A DNA stretch of 64,000 nt from Pinibacter soli. GTDB lineage: Bacteria > Bacteroidota > Bacteroidia > Chitinophagales > Chitinophagaceae. Under the pieces are notes generated by a model, which saw nothing but the letters and a program-made list of their open reading frames with translations, was not told where the DNA came from and searched no databases. Below are positions 46,508 to 56,325 of the stretch, piece after piece (the stretch's first letter is position 1; every line of letters starts with the position of its first letter). The translations under genes and the position numbers were made by a program. The stretch spans positions 558,001-622,000 of the forward strand of contig NZ_JASBRG010000001.1 in the NCBI RefSeq assembly GCF_029961145.1. The letters run 5' to 3'.

Positions 46508-46740
46508 CTGAGTAACTGAGGGCACGCAGATGACGCAGATTTGACTGATGTACACTGATTAATCTTTGATTGCACTGAACGTCGTCTGTCGTTGATTTTT
46601 TAGTTTTGACGAATAAATTTACTGCAGTACAAGTGTGCGACGCAACGAATATGAATAGAGTTCTACTGCCGACCCCCAAATATTGTTCAGTGCCTACAAG
46701 TCTCTGCTTTCAGTTATTCAGTCAATCAGTATTCAGTTAT
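46508..46740. repeat. Composite repeat: AACTGAGTAACTGAG and GCACGCAGATGACGCAGATT words
   Basis: AACTGAGTAACTGAG follows the stop codon and faces CAGTTATTCAGTCAATCAGT at 46712-46740. Inside, a GCACGCAGATGACGCAGATT arm (46522-46563) lacks a facing copy. The right arm reaches into the stop-codon region of the convergent patatin-like gene. Confidence 0.7.
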
Positions 46741-48964
46741 TTTTCTGCAGTTCCTCAAACGCCTTAAACGAATGCGTGTTGTATTCATTCTTCAGTGTCT
46801 GATATAATCCAAGCTTTTCACTTTTTGTAAGATGGAGATTAAGTGTTACAGCTTTTTCATGTTCGCCGGGAACGTATTGGAAAGTTATCTTTTTGAAATG
46901 ATGGTCAAATGATCTTTCTGTAAGAGCAAGCATGTCGTTTAGATTGTACTGCTGCATTTTGTACCAAGTGTATTGTAATGTTAACACTGGCTTGGTTATA
47001 ATTTCCGTTACATTGTTTGCTTCTGGTTTATAATCCCATTCGCCACCTTTTCTGTCACGTATCTGAAGCAGAATAACACCGGAAGTATTTTCCATGATCC
47101 AGTCATGAAATACACTTACAAATCGAGTGCATCCTTCTATGCCAAAGTTGTCGCGGAAGCCTGCATCCATTACATCAACTACAGGCGTTGTGGGCAGCCA
47201 AACATTGGGTAGAACATATGGGAACGTTGCGCTCATGCGAAGCGCCGTTAACAAACGCAAGTTCGTTGGATCCTGCTTCGCAAACAATGCATTAAAATCA
47301 ATTGCGTCTGGCTCCATATGCCCTATGCTTGCAGTGTCGTGAACAGGCTGCATCATATAGCTTACCGGTTGTGTACTGATGATCATTTTGCGACCATCGC
47401 CTGTTACAACCGAATTGAAAAACATTAACGGTACACGGGCATTTGCCTCATCGTCCTTAATGTCTTTCATTTGTTTATTCATAATTCCGCCAGTATTTTC
47501 ATTAAGCTTTTCTTCAAACGCGAAACCGCGATCTTTTGAATAAGTATAATCGCCCACTGAAAACTTTTGCGCCGGAGAAGCTAAATCTCTTGCAATGAAT
47601 GAAGAGAATACCGGATTCAGCAGATCTTTCGAAATGTTATCTGCATATTTCTTATCCTGTAAGTGAATATCTTTCCCGCTCTGTTTCTGGTTATACAATT
47701 CTCTGAAATAAGAAGCGCCAAGCATACCGCCGGATGCTCCGGTTATCAGGAATGTCTTTTTCATTAATTCCCCTTTACTAAGACTGTCGAGCCTTTGCAA
47801 AGTGTTGAATGTAAAAGTTGCACTTCTCGTACCGCCACCACTTACACAGATCAGATACAAATATGGTTTTTCAACGCCTTGCTTTGCTTTCCACTTGTTC
47901 AGGATGCCAATCATATTTTGTTTGTCCTGCTCGACTTTTTCCTTTGTACACAGAGAAGCTAAGGACTCGTGAGTGTATGGCGCTCGTTCAACATTTTTTG
48001 AATAGTTCAAACCATATGCTTTGTTTGTAGCATCGATCACGTTGTATTTGTACAACACATTTATCACGAGCACCAGCACGATTAAGAAAGGCATGCTCCA
48101 GCTTTGCAGGAAATAAGAAAATGCACCGGAAACCGCCACCAATATGGAAAAGAAAAGTGTAATGCTGGCTGCTGCGGGCAACTGAAACACGGGATTATCA
48201 AGAAAAAATCCGATGATGATGAGAAACACGAATGATGCGAAAACAGACAAGATCGCAGCAAAGTGATGTCTTCCAAAAACAGTTTCGATAAACTCTTTGC
48301 TATAGTGCGATACATCTCGAACCGGACGGGCGGATGTTGGTGTGTCGAGATAGGTGGTCACTTTTATCAACCGGCTGCCACCGCTGTTCAATACGATGTG
48401 TGGACGATAGCCATAAGCTACCGTTTTCGGCGCGTCCAGCACGGCAAACATATGGCGAGCAATGGTTACATCTGCTCTGAAAAAGTATAAAAACGACAGT
48501 GCTATGATAAAAATAAATCCAAATAAAAATCCACCTGCTAAGATCACGATGTCGAACGCTGTTAGCAACTCCTGCTTCATTCCAAAAGCGATGGCTTTAA
48601 CCAGGTAAAAAAGTAAAAAAGCTAGCGGAATAATAAAGTTATTGATGCAATATTTTAAAAACGGCCTTGTGGTAGTCGCAAGAAACCGGAAGTGACGGCT
48701 AAAAAGAATGAAGGTTGTAATGTTCCATCCCATGATAAATACCCCCACCGCAAGCCCCACGATGGCGGTACTCATTGCATTTACATCTCCTAAGTATTCT
48801 GGTGCGAGGTACAAACTATCTACGCCAAAAGAAGCCATGAAGCCACCATTTACGGCCGCAAACAAAACCACCCAAAATATCATTAATAGCTGGAACTTCT
48901 TGATGTGCAGTAACACCAATTGCACAGGAAAGGAATAGAATATGGCTTTAAGTATTTGCTTCAT
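46733..48964 (-). CDS. Membrane-anchored patatin-like phospholipase domain protein
   Basis: This 743-residue protein has multiple transmembrane helices in the N-terminal half (residues about 20-330) and a patatin-like domain in the C-terminal half. That domain shows the oxyanion motif CVSGGGTRSATFTFN, nucleophile Ser in FLITGASGGMLGAS (GxSxG), and acid in VMDAGFRDNFG, a DxG variant (DAG). It probably hydrolyses lipids at the inner membrane. The acyl substrate is unknown. ATG 48964 is chosen over a TTG five codons upstream. Confidence 0.88.
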   Translation of the reverse strand: MKQILKAIFYSFPVQLVLLHIKKFQLLMIFWVVLFAAVNGGFMASFGVDSLYLAPEYLGDVNAMSTAIVGLAVGVFIMGWNITTFILFSRHFRFLATTTRPFLKYCINNFIIPLAFLLFYLVKAIAFGMKQELLTAFDIVILAGGFLFGFIFIIALSFLYFFRADVTIARHMFAVLDAPKTVAYGYRPHIVLNSGGSRLIKVTTYLDTPTSARPVRDVSHYSKEFIETVFGRHHFAAILSVFASFVFLIIIGFFLDNPVFQLPAAASITLFFSILVAVSGAFSYFLQSWSMPFLIVLVLVINVLYKYNVIDATNKAYGLNYSKNVERAPYTHESLASLCTKEKVEQDKQNMIGILNKWKAKQGVEKPYLYLICVSGGGTRSATFTFNTLQRLDSLSKGELMKKTFLITGASGGMLGASYFRELYNQKQSGKDIHLQDKKYADNISKDLLNPVFSSFIARDLASPAQKFSVGDYTYSKDRGFAFEEKLNENTGGIMNKQMKDIKDDEANARVPLMFFNSVVTGDGRKMIISTQPVSYMMQPVHDTASIGHMEPDAIDFNALFAKQDPTNLRLLTALRMSATFPYVLPNVWLPTTPVVDVMDAGFRDNFGIEGCTRFVSVFHDWIMENTSGVILLQIRDRKGGEWDYKPEANNVTEIITKPVLTLQYTWYKMQQYNLNDMLALTERSFDHHFKKITFQYVPGEHEKAVTLNLHLTKSEKLGLYQTLKNEYNTHSFKAFEELQKNN

Positions 48965-49025
48965 ATTGTAGGGTAACAATGGCGTTTCTAAAATACGAAG
49001 TGTTTGTGAAAGAACAATAAAGAAA

Positions 49026-49078
49026 TGCTGAACGCCTAACGCTTAACGCGGACGTACCTGCGTTAGGCGTTCAGCATT
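49026..49078. repeat. Inverted repeat, CTGAACGCCTAACGC arms
   Basis: GCTGAACGCCTAACGCTTAA at 49028-49047 faces GCGTTAGGCGTTCAGC at 49060-49075, a short loop hairpin after the heme A synthase gene. It could serve as a terminator. Confidence 0.75.
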
Positions 49079-49091
49079 CAGCACATAATAT

Positions 49092-50153
49092 TTATGATGT
49101 TGTTTTTCTCAGCAAATACAGTTCCCAAATCCAAATGATCAAAAAGATCATTGCTACGAACTGGTGAGTAATGCCGAGCCAAAGCAAAGCCTTACTGTTG
49201 CCGGCATTTATCACAGTTAAGACGCCCAACACTACTTGTATCAAAACTACCGCTAACGGCAGCCACAGCGTTTTCCTGAATAATTTTCCCGTGGTAATTT
49301 TTGCTGCCTTTACAAGCCAGATGATCACAAGAATGGTAATGAGGTAAGCCAATGTGCGGTGAATAAAATGAACCGCGATTGGATTGTCTGTAAATTTCTG
49401 TAAGCCACTAAAGGTACGGTTGCCAAATGTGGAGATATTTGATGGCACCCACTCACCATTGATCGTTGGCCAGGTAGGTGCAAAAGTGGCGGCCTTTAAT
49501 CCTGCCATGAATGCTCCATAAATCAACTGCAACACCACTATGGCGATCATCCAACCAGTAAATTTCCTTAATGAAGGAGCAACAACTCTTTCACTCTCCG
49601 GAACCAATAACTGAAAGGCAAACCAAAGCGTGTACACCAGCAATCCCAGCGCTGCTATAAAGTGTATGGCAAGGCGAATATGATTTACGTACAAATTCTC
49701 TTCATTCAAACCGCTGCTTACCATGATCCAACCGATGGCTCCTTGCAATCCACCTAATACAAAGAGAATCACCATTGGGCGAATCATGTCTTTATTCAGG
49801 TATTTTTTAATAATCAAATACACAAAACCCACCGCGAACACAACGCCGATCAATCTCGCCCACTCGCGGTGAAACCACTCCCAGAAGTAAATGAATTTGA
49901 AATCGCTAAGTGTGAAATGCGTATTGAGGTATTTATACTGGCCTATTTGTTTGTATGTATCAAAGGCGTGCTGCCAGGCCACTTCGCTGGTCGGCGGAAT
50001 AGCGCCTAAAATAGGTTTCCATTCGGTAATGGACAATCCGGAACCCGTTAATCTTGTAATTCCACCCAGCAACACCTGGATAATGATCATCCCTACTCCT
50101 ATCAAAAGCCAGATTGCAACGGCTTTGTTACCTTTTTTTGTATTTAGTTCCAT
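49092..50153 (-). CDS. ctaA: Heme A synthase (COX15/CtaA family)
   Basis: This 353-residue, eight-helix inner-membrane enzyme oxidises heme O to heme A for cytochrome c oxidase. Signatures: LLGGITRLTGSGLSITEWKP, conserved His in FWEWFHREWARLIG, the second-half His pairs VHFIHRTLAYL and GITHQFVAMI. It belongs to the COX15 branch. Its presence implies an aa3-type oxidase elsewhere. It is near cydBA but on its own, with repeat elements on both sides. Confidence 0.95.
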   Translation of the reverse strand: MELNTKKGNKAVAIWLLIGVGMIIIQVLLGGITRLTGSGLSITEWKPILGAIPPTSEVAWQHAFDTYKQIGQYKYLNTHFTLSDFKFIYFWEWFHREWARLIGVVFAVGFVYLIIKKYLNKDMIRPMVILFVLGGLQGAIGWIMVSSGLNEENLYVNHIRLAIHFIAALGLLVYTLWFAFQLLVPESERVVAPSLRKFTGWMIAIVVLQLIYGAFMAGLKAATFAPTWPTINGEWVPSNISTFGNRTFSGLQKFTDNPIAVHFIHRTLAYLITILVIIWLVKAAKITTGKLFRKTLWLPLAVVLIQVVLGVLTVINAGNSKALLWLGITHQFVAMIFLIIWIWELYLLRKTTS

Positions 50154-50220
50154 AGCGGGGCAAAGATAGAGGAGAATTGAAAATTACTAATTTGAAAATT
50201 TGAAGATGAGTGGAAGAAAT

Positions 50221-50346
50221 GGAACGCAGGTTTTCATGATTTTGATGATTGATTAAGATCTTTTGATTTGAGATTTGAAATTAAAAGCAGGATAAAATAT
50301 CAAATCATAAAAAATCATGACAATCATGACAATCCGTGTTCCTTCT
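50221..50346. repeat. Inverted repeat, GGAACGCAGGTTTTCATGAT arms
   Basis: Arms at 50221-50253 and 50306-50346 (GGAACGCAGG...CCGTGTTCC ends, TTTTCATGATTTTGATGATT interior) pair imperfectly. Same family as 1887-2223 and 60353-60480. It follows the cydB stop codon by only a base or two on the minus strand. Confidence 0.8.
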
Positions 50347-50347
50347 C

Positions 50348-51382
50348 TCAATAGCTCATTTCATCCAACTTCACTTTTCCTTTAAATGTCCAGAAAACAA
50401 AACCGGTGTAGAGACAAACCAGTGGTGTTCCTATTAAAGCGATGATTAATAATATTTTTAGCGTTTTAAGGGAAGAGGCGCCGTTCACGATGGTGATGCT
50501 GTTTTGCGGATTGTTTGGCGCATAAATCAAATAGGGAAATACTTCGACTGCCACCATGATCAGTAATGAAGCGATGGTGACGGATGAACTCAAAAATGCG
50601 AAACGGAAATTTGCATTTTTCAAACTCCTTGGAATGTTCGCAATGGCTAAAGTCATGATGACAGGAAGAATGAAAAAAGAAGGATGTGTTCTTAACTGAT
50701 CGCTTAGATGCGGAATATAAAGCAGCGTGTACAGAGTCGACACAGCAAAACTCAACACAAAGAAAATGGTGAAATCTCTTGCGAGCAAAGTGAGCTTTAC
50801 GTACAATCTATTCACTGTTTTCATGGCAAGATAAATGGCTCCATGCATCATGAACAATGCGAGTGTGGTAATAGCAATTAAAATAGAAAACGGATTGAAG
50901 AACGATAGCCAGTTTCCTTCAAACTCGTGATCTTTATTTAATGGGATGCCGAGTGCCACATTTCCCAGCATTAGCCCAAGCGACAGGGCGATAACAATAT
51001 TTGCGACGCAATAAGAAATGTCCCACGTTTTTCGCCACCACAACATTTTCTCTTTGCTTCTAAACTCAATGGAAATGGCTCTAAAAATAAGTCCCATCAA
51101 AAACACCATGAAGGGCACATAGAATGCAGAAAAGATAGCTGCATACGCTACAGGAAATCCTGCAAACAGCGCTCCGCCGCCTATTACGAGCCACACTTCA
51201 TTTCCATCCCACACAGGACCAATGGCATTTAGTGCAATGCGCCGGCTCTCTTCTTTATTTAAAAACAAATGCAAGGCTCCAGCTCCCAGATCAAACCCGT
51301 CCAGGATGGCATAACCACTGATCACACCACCAAATACAAGGAACCACCAAACGTTGTAATCAATACCTAAAAATGTTTCCAT
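50348..51382 (-). CDS. cydB: Cytochrome bd ubiquinol oxidase subunit II
   Basis: A 344-residue subunit with eight or more helices, matching CydB: YAILDGFDLGAGALHLFLNK in helix 1, GPVWDGNEVWLVIGGGALFA, and VPFMVFLMGLIFRAISIEFR. It pairs with CydA to reduce oxygen with high affinity, without proton pumping. The start codon shares its A with the last base of the cydA stop codon (TAATG), so translation is coupled. It contains no clear CydX partner. Confidence 0.95.
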   Translation of the reverse strand: METFLGIDYNVWWFLVFGGVISGYAILDGFDLGAGALHLFLNKEESRRIALNAIGPVWDGNEVWLVIGGGALFAGFPVAYAAIFSAFYVPFMVFLMGLIFRAISIEFRSKEKMLWWRKTWDISYCVANIVIALSLGLMLGNVALGIPLNKDHEFEGNWLSFFNPFSILIAITTLALFMMHGAIYLAMKTVNRLYVKLTLLARDFTIFFVLSFAVSTLYTLLYIPHLSDQLRTHPSFFILPVIMTLAIANIPRSLKNANFRFAFLSSSVTIASLLIMVAVEVFPYLIYAPNNPQNSITIVNGASSLKTLKILLIIALIGTPLVCLYTGFVFWTFKGKVKLDEMSY

Positions 51383-52770
51383 TATGAATGAGTTATAAGA
51401 GGGTTATTTCTTTTTGTGAATGCTTCGTTTGCTTCTTCATCTTCATCATGCCTTGTTTCCGGGCCATGCTGAATTTTTCTGTGCAATAAAAAGAGAAATA
51501 ATGCCAGCAACATTGTATAAACAAACGTGAACATGATTAGTGAAAACAAAATCTGATTTGCTGACACTGCCTTTGAGAGTGCATCGCTGGTTTTCAACAA
51601 ACCATATACAACCCAGGGTTGGCGGCCCATTTCAGCGGCGAACCAACCACATTGATTGGCAACTTGCGGCATCATAACTGACCACACAAAAATGTACATC
51701 AACCATTTTTTATCGAACAGCGTTCCCTTTCGCCAATACCAGCACGCAAGCAGCGAAAGAGTAATCATTGCCACTCCAAGCGCCACCATTATGTGGTAAA
51801 ATTGAAAAATAGAATTTACCTGTGTAGGCCTTTCATCTTCTTTAAAAGCATTCAAACCTTTTACCGGCGCGTTAAAATCATAGTGAACAAGAAAACTTAA
51901 TCCGCCAGGAATTTTTAAGCCTTTCGTTTCCTGCGTTTTATTATTTACCCAGCCAAACAAATACATATCTGCCCTTGCCAGCCTATCGTAGTGCCCCTCC
52001 AATGCAGCAAGCTTTGCGGGCTGATTGCGCGAAACGCCGTCTGCACTTTTGTGCCCAAAAAACAATTGAGAGATAGAAAATACAGTCGCAACTACCAATG
52101 CAATTTTAAATGCCGGTATCGCTATTTCAAGATATTTTTTCTTAATGATGTACCACGCATTTACACTCAGTACCAAAAATGCTCCGGCCAAAATTGCACC
52201 GACCCACACGTGCAACAATCTTTCAACGCTGGATGGATTAAACACCATTGCCCAAAAGTCGGTGATCTCTGCCCTTGCCTGCAACCCGTCTCCTACAATA
52301 TGAAAGCCTGCCGGCGTTTGTTGCCACGAGTTTGCCACCACGATCCATATCGCAGAAAACAATGAACCAAGAAAAACCATGATCGTTGCGAAGAAGTGAA
52401 CGCCGCTGCTCACACGGTTCCAGCCAAATAGTAAAATGCCTAGAAATCCAGACTCTAACGCAAATGCGAAAATTCCTTCTGCAGCTAAAGCGCTTCCAAA
52501 AATATCTCCAACGTACTTCGAGTAAGTGGCCCAGTTAGTGCCAAACTCAAACTCCATGATGATGCCAGTTGCTACACCAATTCCAAACACCAGCGCAAAG
52601 ATGCGGAGCCAGAAACGTGTCATCAATTCGAAACGTTTATCTCCTGTTTTAAGATAAAGCGCTTCCATAATTACAAGTATTAAACCCAGTCCGATGCTGA
52701 TTGGGGGATAGATGTAATGAAAAGCAATGGTGAATGCAAATTGTATACGGGCCAATATTTCTACATCCAT
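51382..52770 (-). CDS. cydA: Cytochrome bd ubiquinol oxidase subunit I
   Basis: A 462-residue subunit carrying the hemes. The N-terminus has ARIQFAFTIAFHYIYPPISI with H18 as heme ligand; later GFLGILLFGWNRVSSGVHFF and PQVANQCGWFAAEMGRQPW (quinol and heme region) are conserved. ATG 52770 starts MDVEILARIQ; seven upstream codons from a TTG lack family similarity. A terminator-like hairpin with a T-run lies only about 23 bases before the start codon on the same strand. Confidence 0.95.
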   Translation of the reverse strand: MDVEILARIQFAFTIAFHYIYPPISIGLGLILVIMEALYLKTGDKRFELMTRFWLRIFALVFGIGVATGIIMEFEFGTNWATYSKYVGDIFGSALAAEGIFAFALESGFLGILLFGWNRVSSGVHFFATIMVFLGSLFSAIWIVVANSWQQTPAGFHIVGDGLQARAEITDFWAMVFNPSSVERLLHVWVGAILAGAFLVLSVNAWYIIKKKYLEIAIPAFKIALVVATVFSISQLFFGHKSADGVSRNQPAKLAALEGHYDRLARADMYLFGWVNNKTQETKGLKIPGGLSFLVHYDFNAPVKGLNAFKEDERPTQVNSIFQFYHIMVALGVAMITLSLLACWYWRKGTLFDKKWLMYIFVWSVMMPQVANQCGWFAAEMGRQPWVVYGLLKTSDALSKAVSANQILFSLIMFTFVYTMLLALFLFLLHRKIQHGPETRHDEDEEANEAFTKRNNPLITHS

Positions 52771-52793
52771 AAAAAAGTATTTGGTATACACAT

Positions 52794-52818
52794 AAAAAAA
52801 GCGGGAACAAGCCCGCTT
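52794..52818 (-). terminator. Terminator-like hairpin in the cydA leader (possible attenuator)
   Basis: Read on the minus strand, AAGCGGG - CTTGTT - CCCGCTT forms a 7-bp GC-rich stem immediately followed by seven T. It points toward cydA, starting 23 bases before its ATG. No other minus-strand gene lies upstream to be terminated. Confidence 0.65.
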
Positions 52819-52886
52819 CGTTATTATTTATATGTGGTTAGTAAGTTCAACAACATAGTGTAAAGGTATATTTTTTATGGAACAAA

Positions 52887-52991
52887 TGGAATACAGACTG
52901 AGTAACTGAATAACTAAATAACCGAATGTTTCAATGTCGAAAACCAAGACTGAATTTAGCCTTCAGTTACTCAGTTATTCAGTTATCTGCC
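52887..52991. repeat. Inverted repeat, AACTGAGTAACTGAATAAC words
   Basis: The arm at 52896-52916 (ACTGAGTAACTGAATAACTA) faces CTTCAGTTACTCAGTTATTC at 52961-52980. Related arms at 23041-23243 and 46508-46740. Confidence 0.8.
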
Positions 52992-53026
52992 CTCCTCTCT
53001 AAAAACTTTTTTATTTTCGCGCTCTT

Positions 53027-54364
53027 ATGACGTTACGTACTGAAGCAGGAAGAACATGGAAATTATCGGGACCGATTATTTTGGGTGAACTCACTCAAAT
53101 GGCACTTGGCATTATTGATAGTGCCATGGTGGGTGCTATCAGTTACAAACACCTTGCTGCTGCAGCTTTGGTAAATAGCGTAATGAACATTCCTTTTGTA
53201 TTGGGCATTGGCGTAACGATGTCGGTGTCGCAAACCGTTTCCATGGCGCATGGAAGACGTGATGGCCAGCAGGTGTCGCACTATTTTTACAACGGCTTTT
53301 GGTTATGCACCATTGCGTCGCTAGTTATAACAGCAGCTCTGGTTCTTGGCAGAAATGTATTGTTTCATCTTGGACAAGATCAGGAAGTGGCGGTATTGTC
53401 CAAACCTTATCTTGTTATCATGGCCTCATCCATCATTCCGATGTTGATGTTCATGGCCATCAAACAATTTACTGATGGCTTAGAAAAAACAAGAACAGCG
53501 ATGACTTTGTCACTGCTTTCTCTACCGATTAACATCGGCATCAACTGGCTGCTCGTATATGGCAACTGGGGCTTTCCAAGATTAGAACTTGTAGGCGCGG
53601 GCATTGGAACATTGATTACCAGGATTATTATTCTCGTTGCATTGGCAATTGTAGTTTTTATACATCCTTTATTCAACAGATACATAGCGGTAAGAAAAAA
53701 TCAGTGGACGTTGCGCAAGCAAACGATCAGGGAGTTGTTGCACATAGGCATTCCAAGCAGTTTGCAGGCGGCGATGGAATCCGGTGCGTTTGCTGTTTCT
53801 GGAATTATCATTGGAACGCTGGGGGCAGTACAGCAAGCGGCGCACCAAATTGCATTGAGCTGCGCGGCTTTTACATTCATGGTTTCTTTTGGTTTGGCGC
53901 AGGGAGGGTCCATCCGCACGAGCAATGCATGGGGAAGGAACGACTGGAAACATATTTCTATTCTTGGAAAAAGCACACTGCTAAGCGGCCTGATCTATGG
54001 CTGCGCCTGCGCGATCTTTTATGTATGTGTAAGAAAAGTTTTACCCCTCGCTTTTAATGACGATGCTGTGGTGGTAGCACTTGCATCTACGCTCATGTTG
54101 TATGCTGCGTTGTTCCAACTTTCTGATGCCACACAAGCAATCGGCGTGGGACTTTTGCGCGGCCTTAAGGATGTGTATGTGCCAACCATTTATGTTGCCA
54201 TTTCTTATTGGGTAATTGGCATTCCAACCGGTTGCCTCATGGCGTTCCATTTCAAAATGGGCGCTGCAGGAATCTGGATAGGATTTTTGACGGGGTTAAC
54301 CTTTACGTCGGTTCTGTTGAATCTTAGGTTTTTTAGAATTATTAAAAAGAAGGGATTGTTGTAG
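53027..54364 (+). CDS. MATE family efflux transporter
   Basis: A 445-residue, 12-helix multidrug exporter. Two repeated halves are visible: residues 10-225 (GPIILGELTQMALGIIDSAM, AALVNSVMNIPFVLGIGVTM) and 235-445 (GIPSSLQAAMESGAFAVSGI, HQIALSCAAFTFMVSFGLAQ). Na+ or H+ coupled cation export is typical; no specific residue decides which. It is monocistronic, with the WG gene 120 bases downstream. Confidence 0.92.
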   Translation: MTLRTEAGRTWKLSGPIILGELTQMALGIIDSAMVGAISYKHLAAAALVNSVMNIPFVLGIGVTMSVSQTVSMAHGRRDGQQVSHYFYNGFWLCTIASLVITAALVLGRNVLFHLGQDQEVAVLSKPYLVIMASSIIPMLMFMAIKQFTDGLEKTRTAMTLSLLSLPINIGINWLLVYGNWGFPRLELVGAGIGTLITRIIILVALAIVVFIHPLFNRYIAVRKNQWTLRKQTIRELLHIGIPSSLQAAMESGAFAVSGIIIGTLGAVQQAAHQIALSCAAFTFMVSFGLAQGGSIRTSNAWGRNDWKHISILGKSTLLSGLIYGCACAIFYVCVRKVLPLAFNDDAVVVALASTLMLYAALFQLSDATQAIGVGLLRGLKDVYVPTIYVAISYWVIGIPTGCLMAFHFKMGAAGIWIGFLTGLTFTSVLLNLRFFRIIKKKGLL

Positions 54365-54486
54365 AAAGGCAAAAAACCTGAGGCTCATCTGTATTAAGAA
54401 GTATCATTGAAAATTGCTTTTATGGTTCATATTACGCTGCGGTTTTTGTATAATTGATTTAGAATTTACCAACAATCACATTCTCC

Positions 54487-55551
54487 ATGAAAGTTTTCAT
54501 GCCGACGATTACGCTAATTGTTTTAACTATTTGCAGTCTTGCTGTTCAAGCACAGGAAGGTGTAACGTGGCAATGGGTAGCAAAACCGACAGCATATGTT
54601 ACCGTCTCACTCCATTGCAGATTCGACCGCACTCGTTTTTCCGAAGGGTTAGCCGGCCAAAGAGAGCCAGCTCCTATTGTGGTTAAGACACCCGTAATCA
54701 ATAGTTTCAAAAAAGAGATGAACATTCCTTCTACTGAGCTTGAGCCTGAAGAAAGTGTTGGAGCGAAATGGGGGTTTGTAGATTCCGCGGGGAAATGGGT
54801 GATTCAACCTCAATTTGAAATTGTGGGCGAATTTTCTGAAGCATTAGCTGCAGCGCAGCTAAACCACAAATTGGGATTTATCAATAAGAAAGGAAAATGG
54901 GTAATACAACCTGCGTTTGATGGAGACTCCCCTTATCATTATTGCCACACAAAATTTTCCGAAGGATTGACAGCCGTTAGATTCAACAGACTAGTCGGTT
55001 ACATAAACAAAAAAGGCAAATGGATTATAAATCCTCAGTTTACAATTGGGTATGAATTCTCGGAGGGAATGGCGAAAGTTGACTATCAATACAAAATAGG
55101 CTATATAGACAAAAAAGGGAAGTGGGCAATACAACCCATTTACGATTGGGTCGGCGATTTTCATGACGGATTAGCTGTCGCTCAATTAAATAATAAATAC
55201 GGATTTATTGATAAAAAAGGAACCGCACTAATCCCTATTCAGTACGATTTTGCAAATGATTTTTCCGAAGGATTAGCCAGGGTTAGACAAAATAACAAAT
55301 GGGGGTTTATTGATACAACAGGCAAAGTTATAGTACCTATTAAATATGATGTAGTTTGGACTGTTTCCGAAGGACTTGCCGCGGTAAAAGAAAACGGCAA
55401 ATGGGGTTTCATGGATAAAACCGGCAACTGGATTATTAAACCAGAATTCGACAATGCAGAAAGTTTTCAGAATGGAAGTGCTAAAGCGACTTTAATTGGC
55501 CTACATGGTTACATCCAAATTATTAAACCATCTGCAAATCCAGCGCTTTAA
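54487..55551 (+). CDS. Secreted WG-repeat protein
   Basis: A 354-residue protein: signal peptide (MKVFMPTITLIVLTICSLAVQA), a short linker, then seven clear WG repeats plus a partial eighth, from about residue 95 to the end. Each unit is about 35 residues and begins KWGFVDSAGKWVIQPQFE or a variant (KLGFINKKGKWVIQP, KYGFIDKKGTALIPIQYD). The repeats form a beta-rich array for binding. Function is unknown; such proteins are often surface- or periplasm-located. The start ATG 54487 is the only sensible choice. Confidence 0.9.
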   Translation: MKVFMPTITLIVLTICSLAVQAQEGVTWQWVAKPTAYVTVSLHCRFDRTRFSEGLAGQREPAPIVVKTPVINSFKKEMNIPSTELEPEESVGAKWGFVDSAGKWVIQPQFEIVGEFSEALAAAQLNHKLGFINKKGKWVIQPAFDGDSPYHYCHTKFSEGLTAVRFNRLVGYINKKGKWIINPQFTIGYEFSEGMAKVDYQYKIGYIDKKGKWAIQPIYDWVGDFHDGLAVAQLNNKYGFIDKKGTALIPIQYDFANDFSEGLARVRQNNKWGFIDTTGKVIVPIKYDVVWTVSEGLAAVKENGKWGFMDKTGNWIIKPEFDNAESFQNGSAKATLIGLHGYIQIIKPSANPAL

Positions 55552-55585
55552 CCCACTCAAAAGAATTAGCCGGACCGCATTAAAG

Positions 55586-55623
55586 CTTCTTACTTTTTAC
55601 TTTTGACTTTTTACTTTTGATTT
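55586..55623. repeat. Word repeat ACTTTTTACTTTTGACTTTT
   Basis: CTTACTTTTTACTTTTGACT repeats the word TTTTACTTTTGA with no facing arm. The same words form an inverted pair at 63062-63174. Confidence 0.6.
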
Positions 55624-55627
55624 CCCT

Positions 55628-56320
55628 CTATCCCACAAACCAATACGCCACCAGCACAGAAAGCACTCCACCCAATAATCCAAGATAAACCTCAAAAGGT
55701 GCGTGCTCATTCAGGAGTAGTCTCGATGTACAAACGAGGCCTGTAACAAGAATGGCAATGCTGGCATAGAATCCCATTGACGCACCGGAATGCAAGGCCA
55801 GCAAAATAAAAAACGCCAGTACGGTTCCTACTGCGAGTCCATGCAAACTGATCTTGAACTTTATGTTGGCCATTTGAGCTATGATGGAATTGATAAATAC
55901 TGCAAGCAAGAACTGCGTAAAAGGGATTGGTATTTCAGCATCTTTTTTTGAAACAAAATAAATACTGAAGTAAAAGATCATGCATATAACAATGGGTATG
56001 ATCCGGTCTCTTTGTGTGCGTAAATAAATGCTGTCGATAAAGCCTAACTGCTTCAGCAGAAATACAGTGAACGAAGGCATAAATGCGGTAGTTACTACCA
56101 CAGATAAAAGCTTCAATACTTTCATCTTGTGATCATATCCCGCGAAAAAATAAGGGTGAACGAAGATCAGGAAAGCCGCAACATACGTTGGTATAAACAA
56201 CGGATGAAAAACGAAAGAGAAGAAATGTGCCAAAAATCTTACCGAAGCAGGCTGGAAATTTTTCTCCATATAATTGTTGCCATTGTTACCGGAAATATTT
56301 CCTTCAGAAGTTACTTGCAT
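55628..56320 (-). CDS. PAP2-like integral membrane protein
   Basis: A 230-residue inner-membrane protein with six helices. The C-terminal SRLLLNEHAPFEVYLGLLGG resembles the last PAP2 phosphatase motif (SRxxxxxHxxxD), but the acidic residue is E, and the first motif (KxxxxxxRP) reads LRTQRDRIIPIVI. So it belongs to or derives from the PAP2 group, catalytic status uncertain. ATG 56320 lies 5 bases after the rpoN stop codon on the same strand, so the two are co-transcribed. Confidence 0.72.
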   Translation of the reverse strand: MQVTSEGNISGNNGNNYMEKNFQPASVRFLAHFFSFVFHPLFIPTYVAAFLIFVHPYFFAGYDHKMKVLKLLSVVVTTAFMPSFTVFLLKQLGFIDSIYLRTQRDRIIPIVICMIFYFSIYFVSKKDAEIPIPFTQFLLAVFINSIIAQMANIKFKISLHGLAVGTVLAFFILLALHSGASMGFYASIAILVTGLVCTSRLLLNEHAPFEVYLGLLGGVLSVLVAYWFVG

Positions 56321-56325
56321 GTCTA

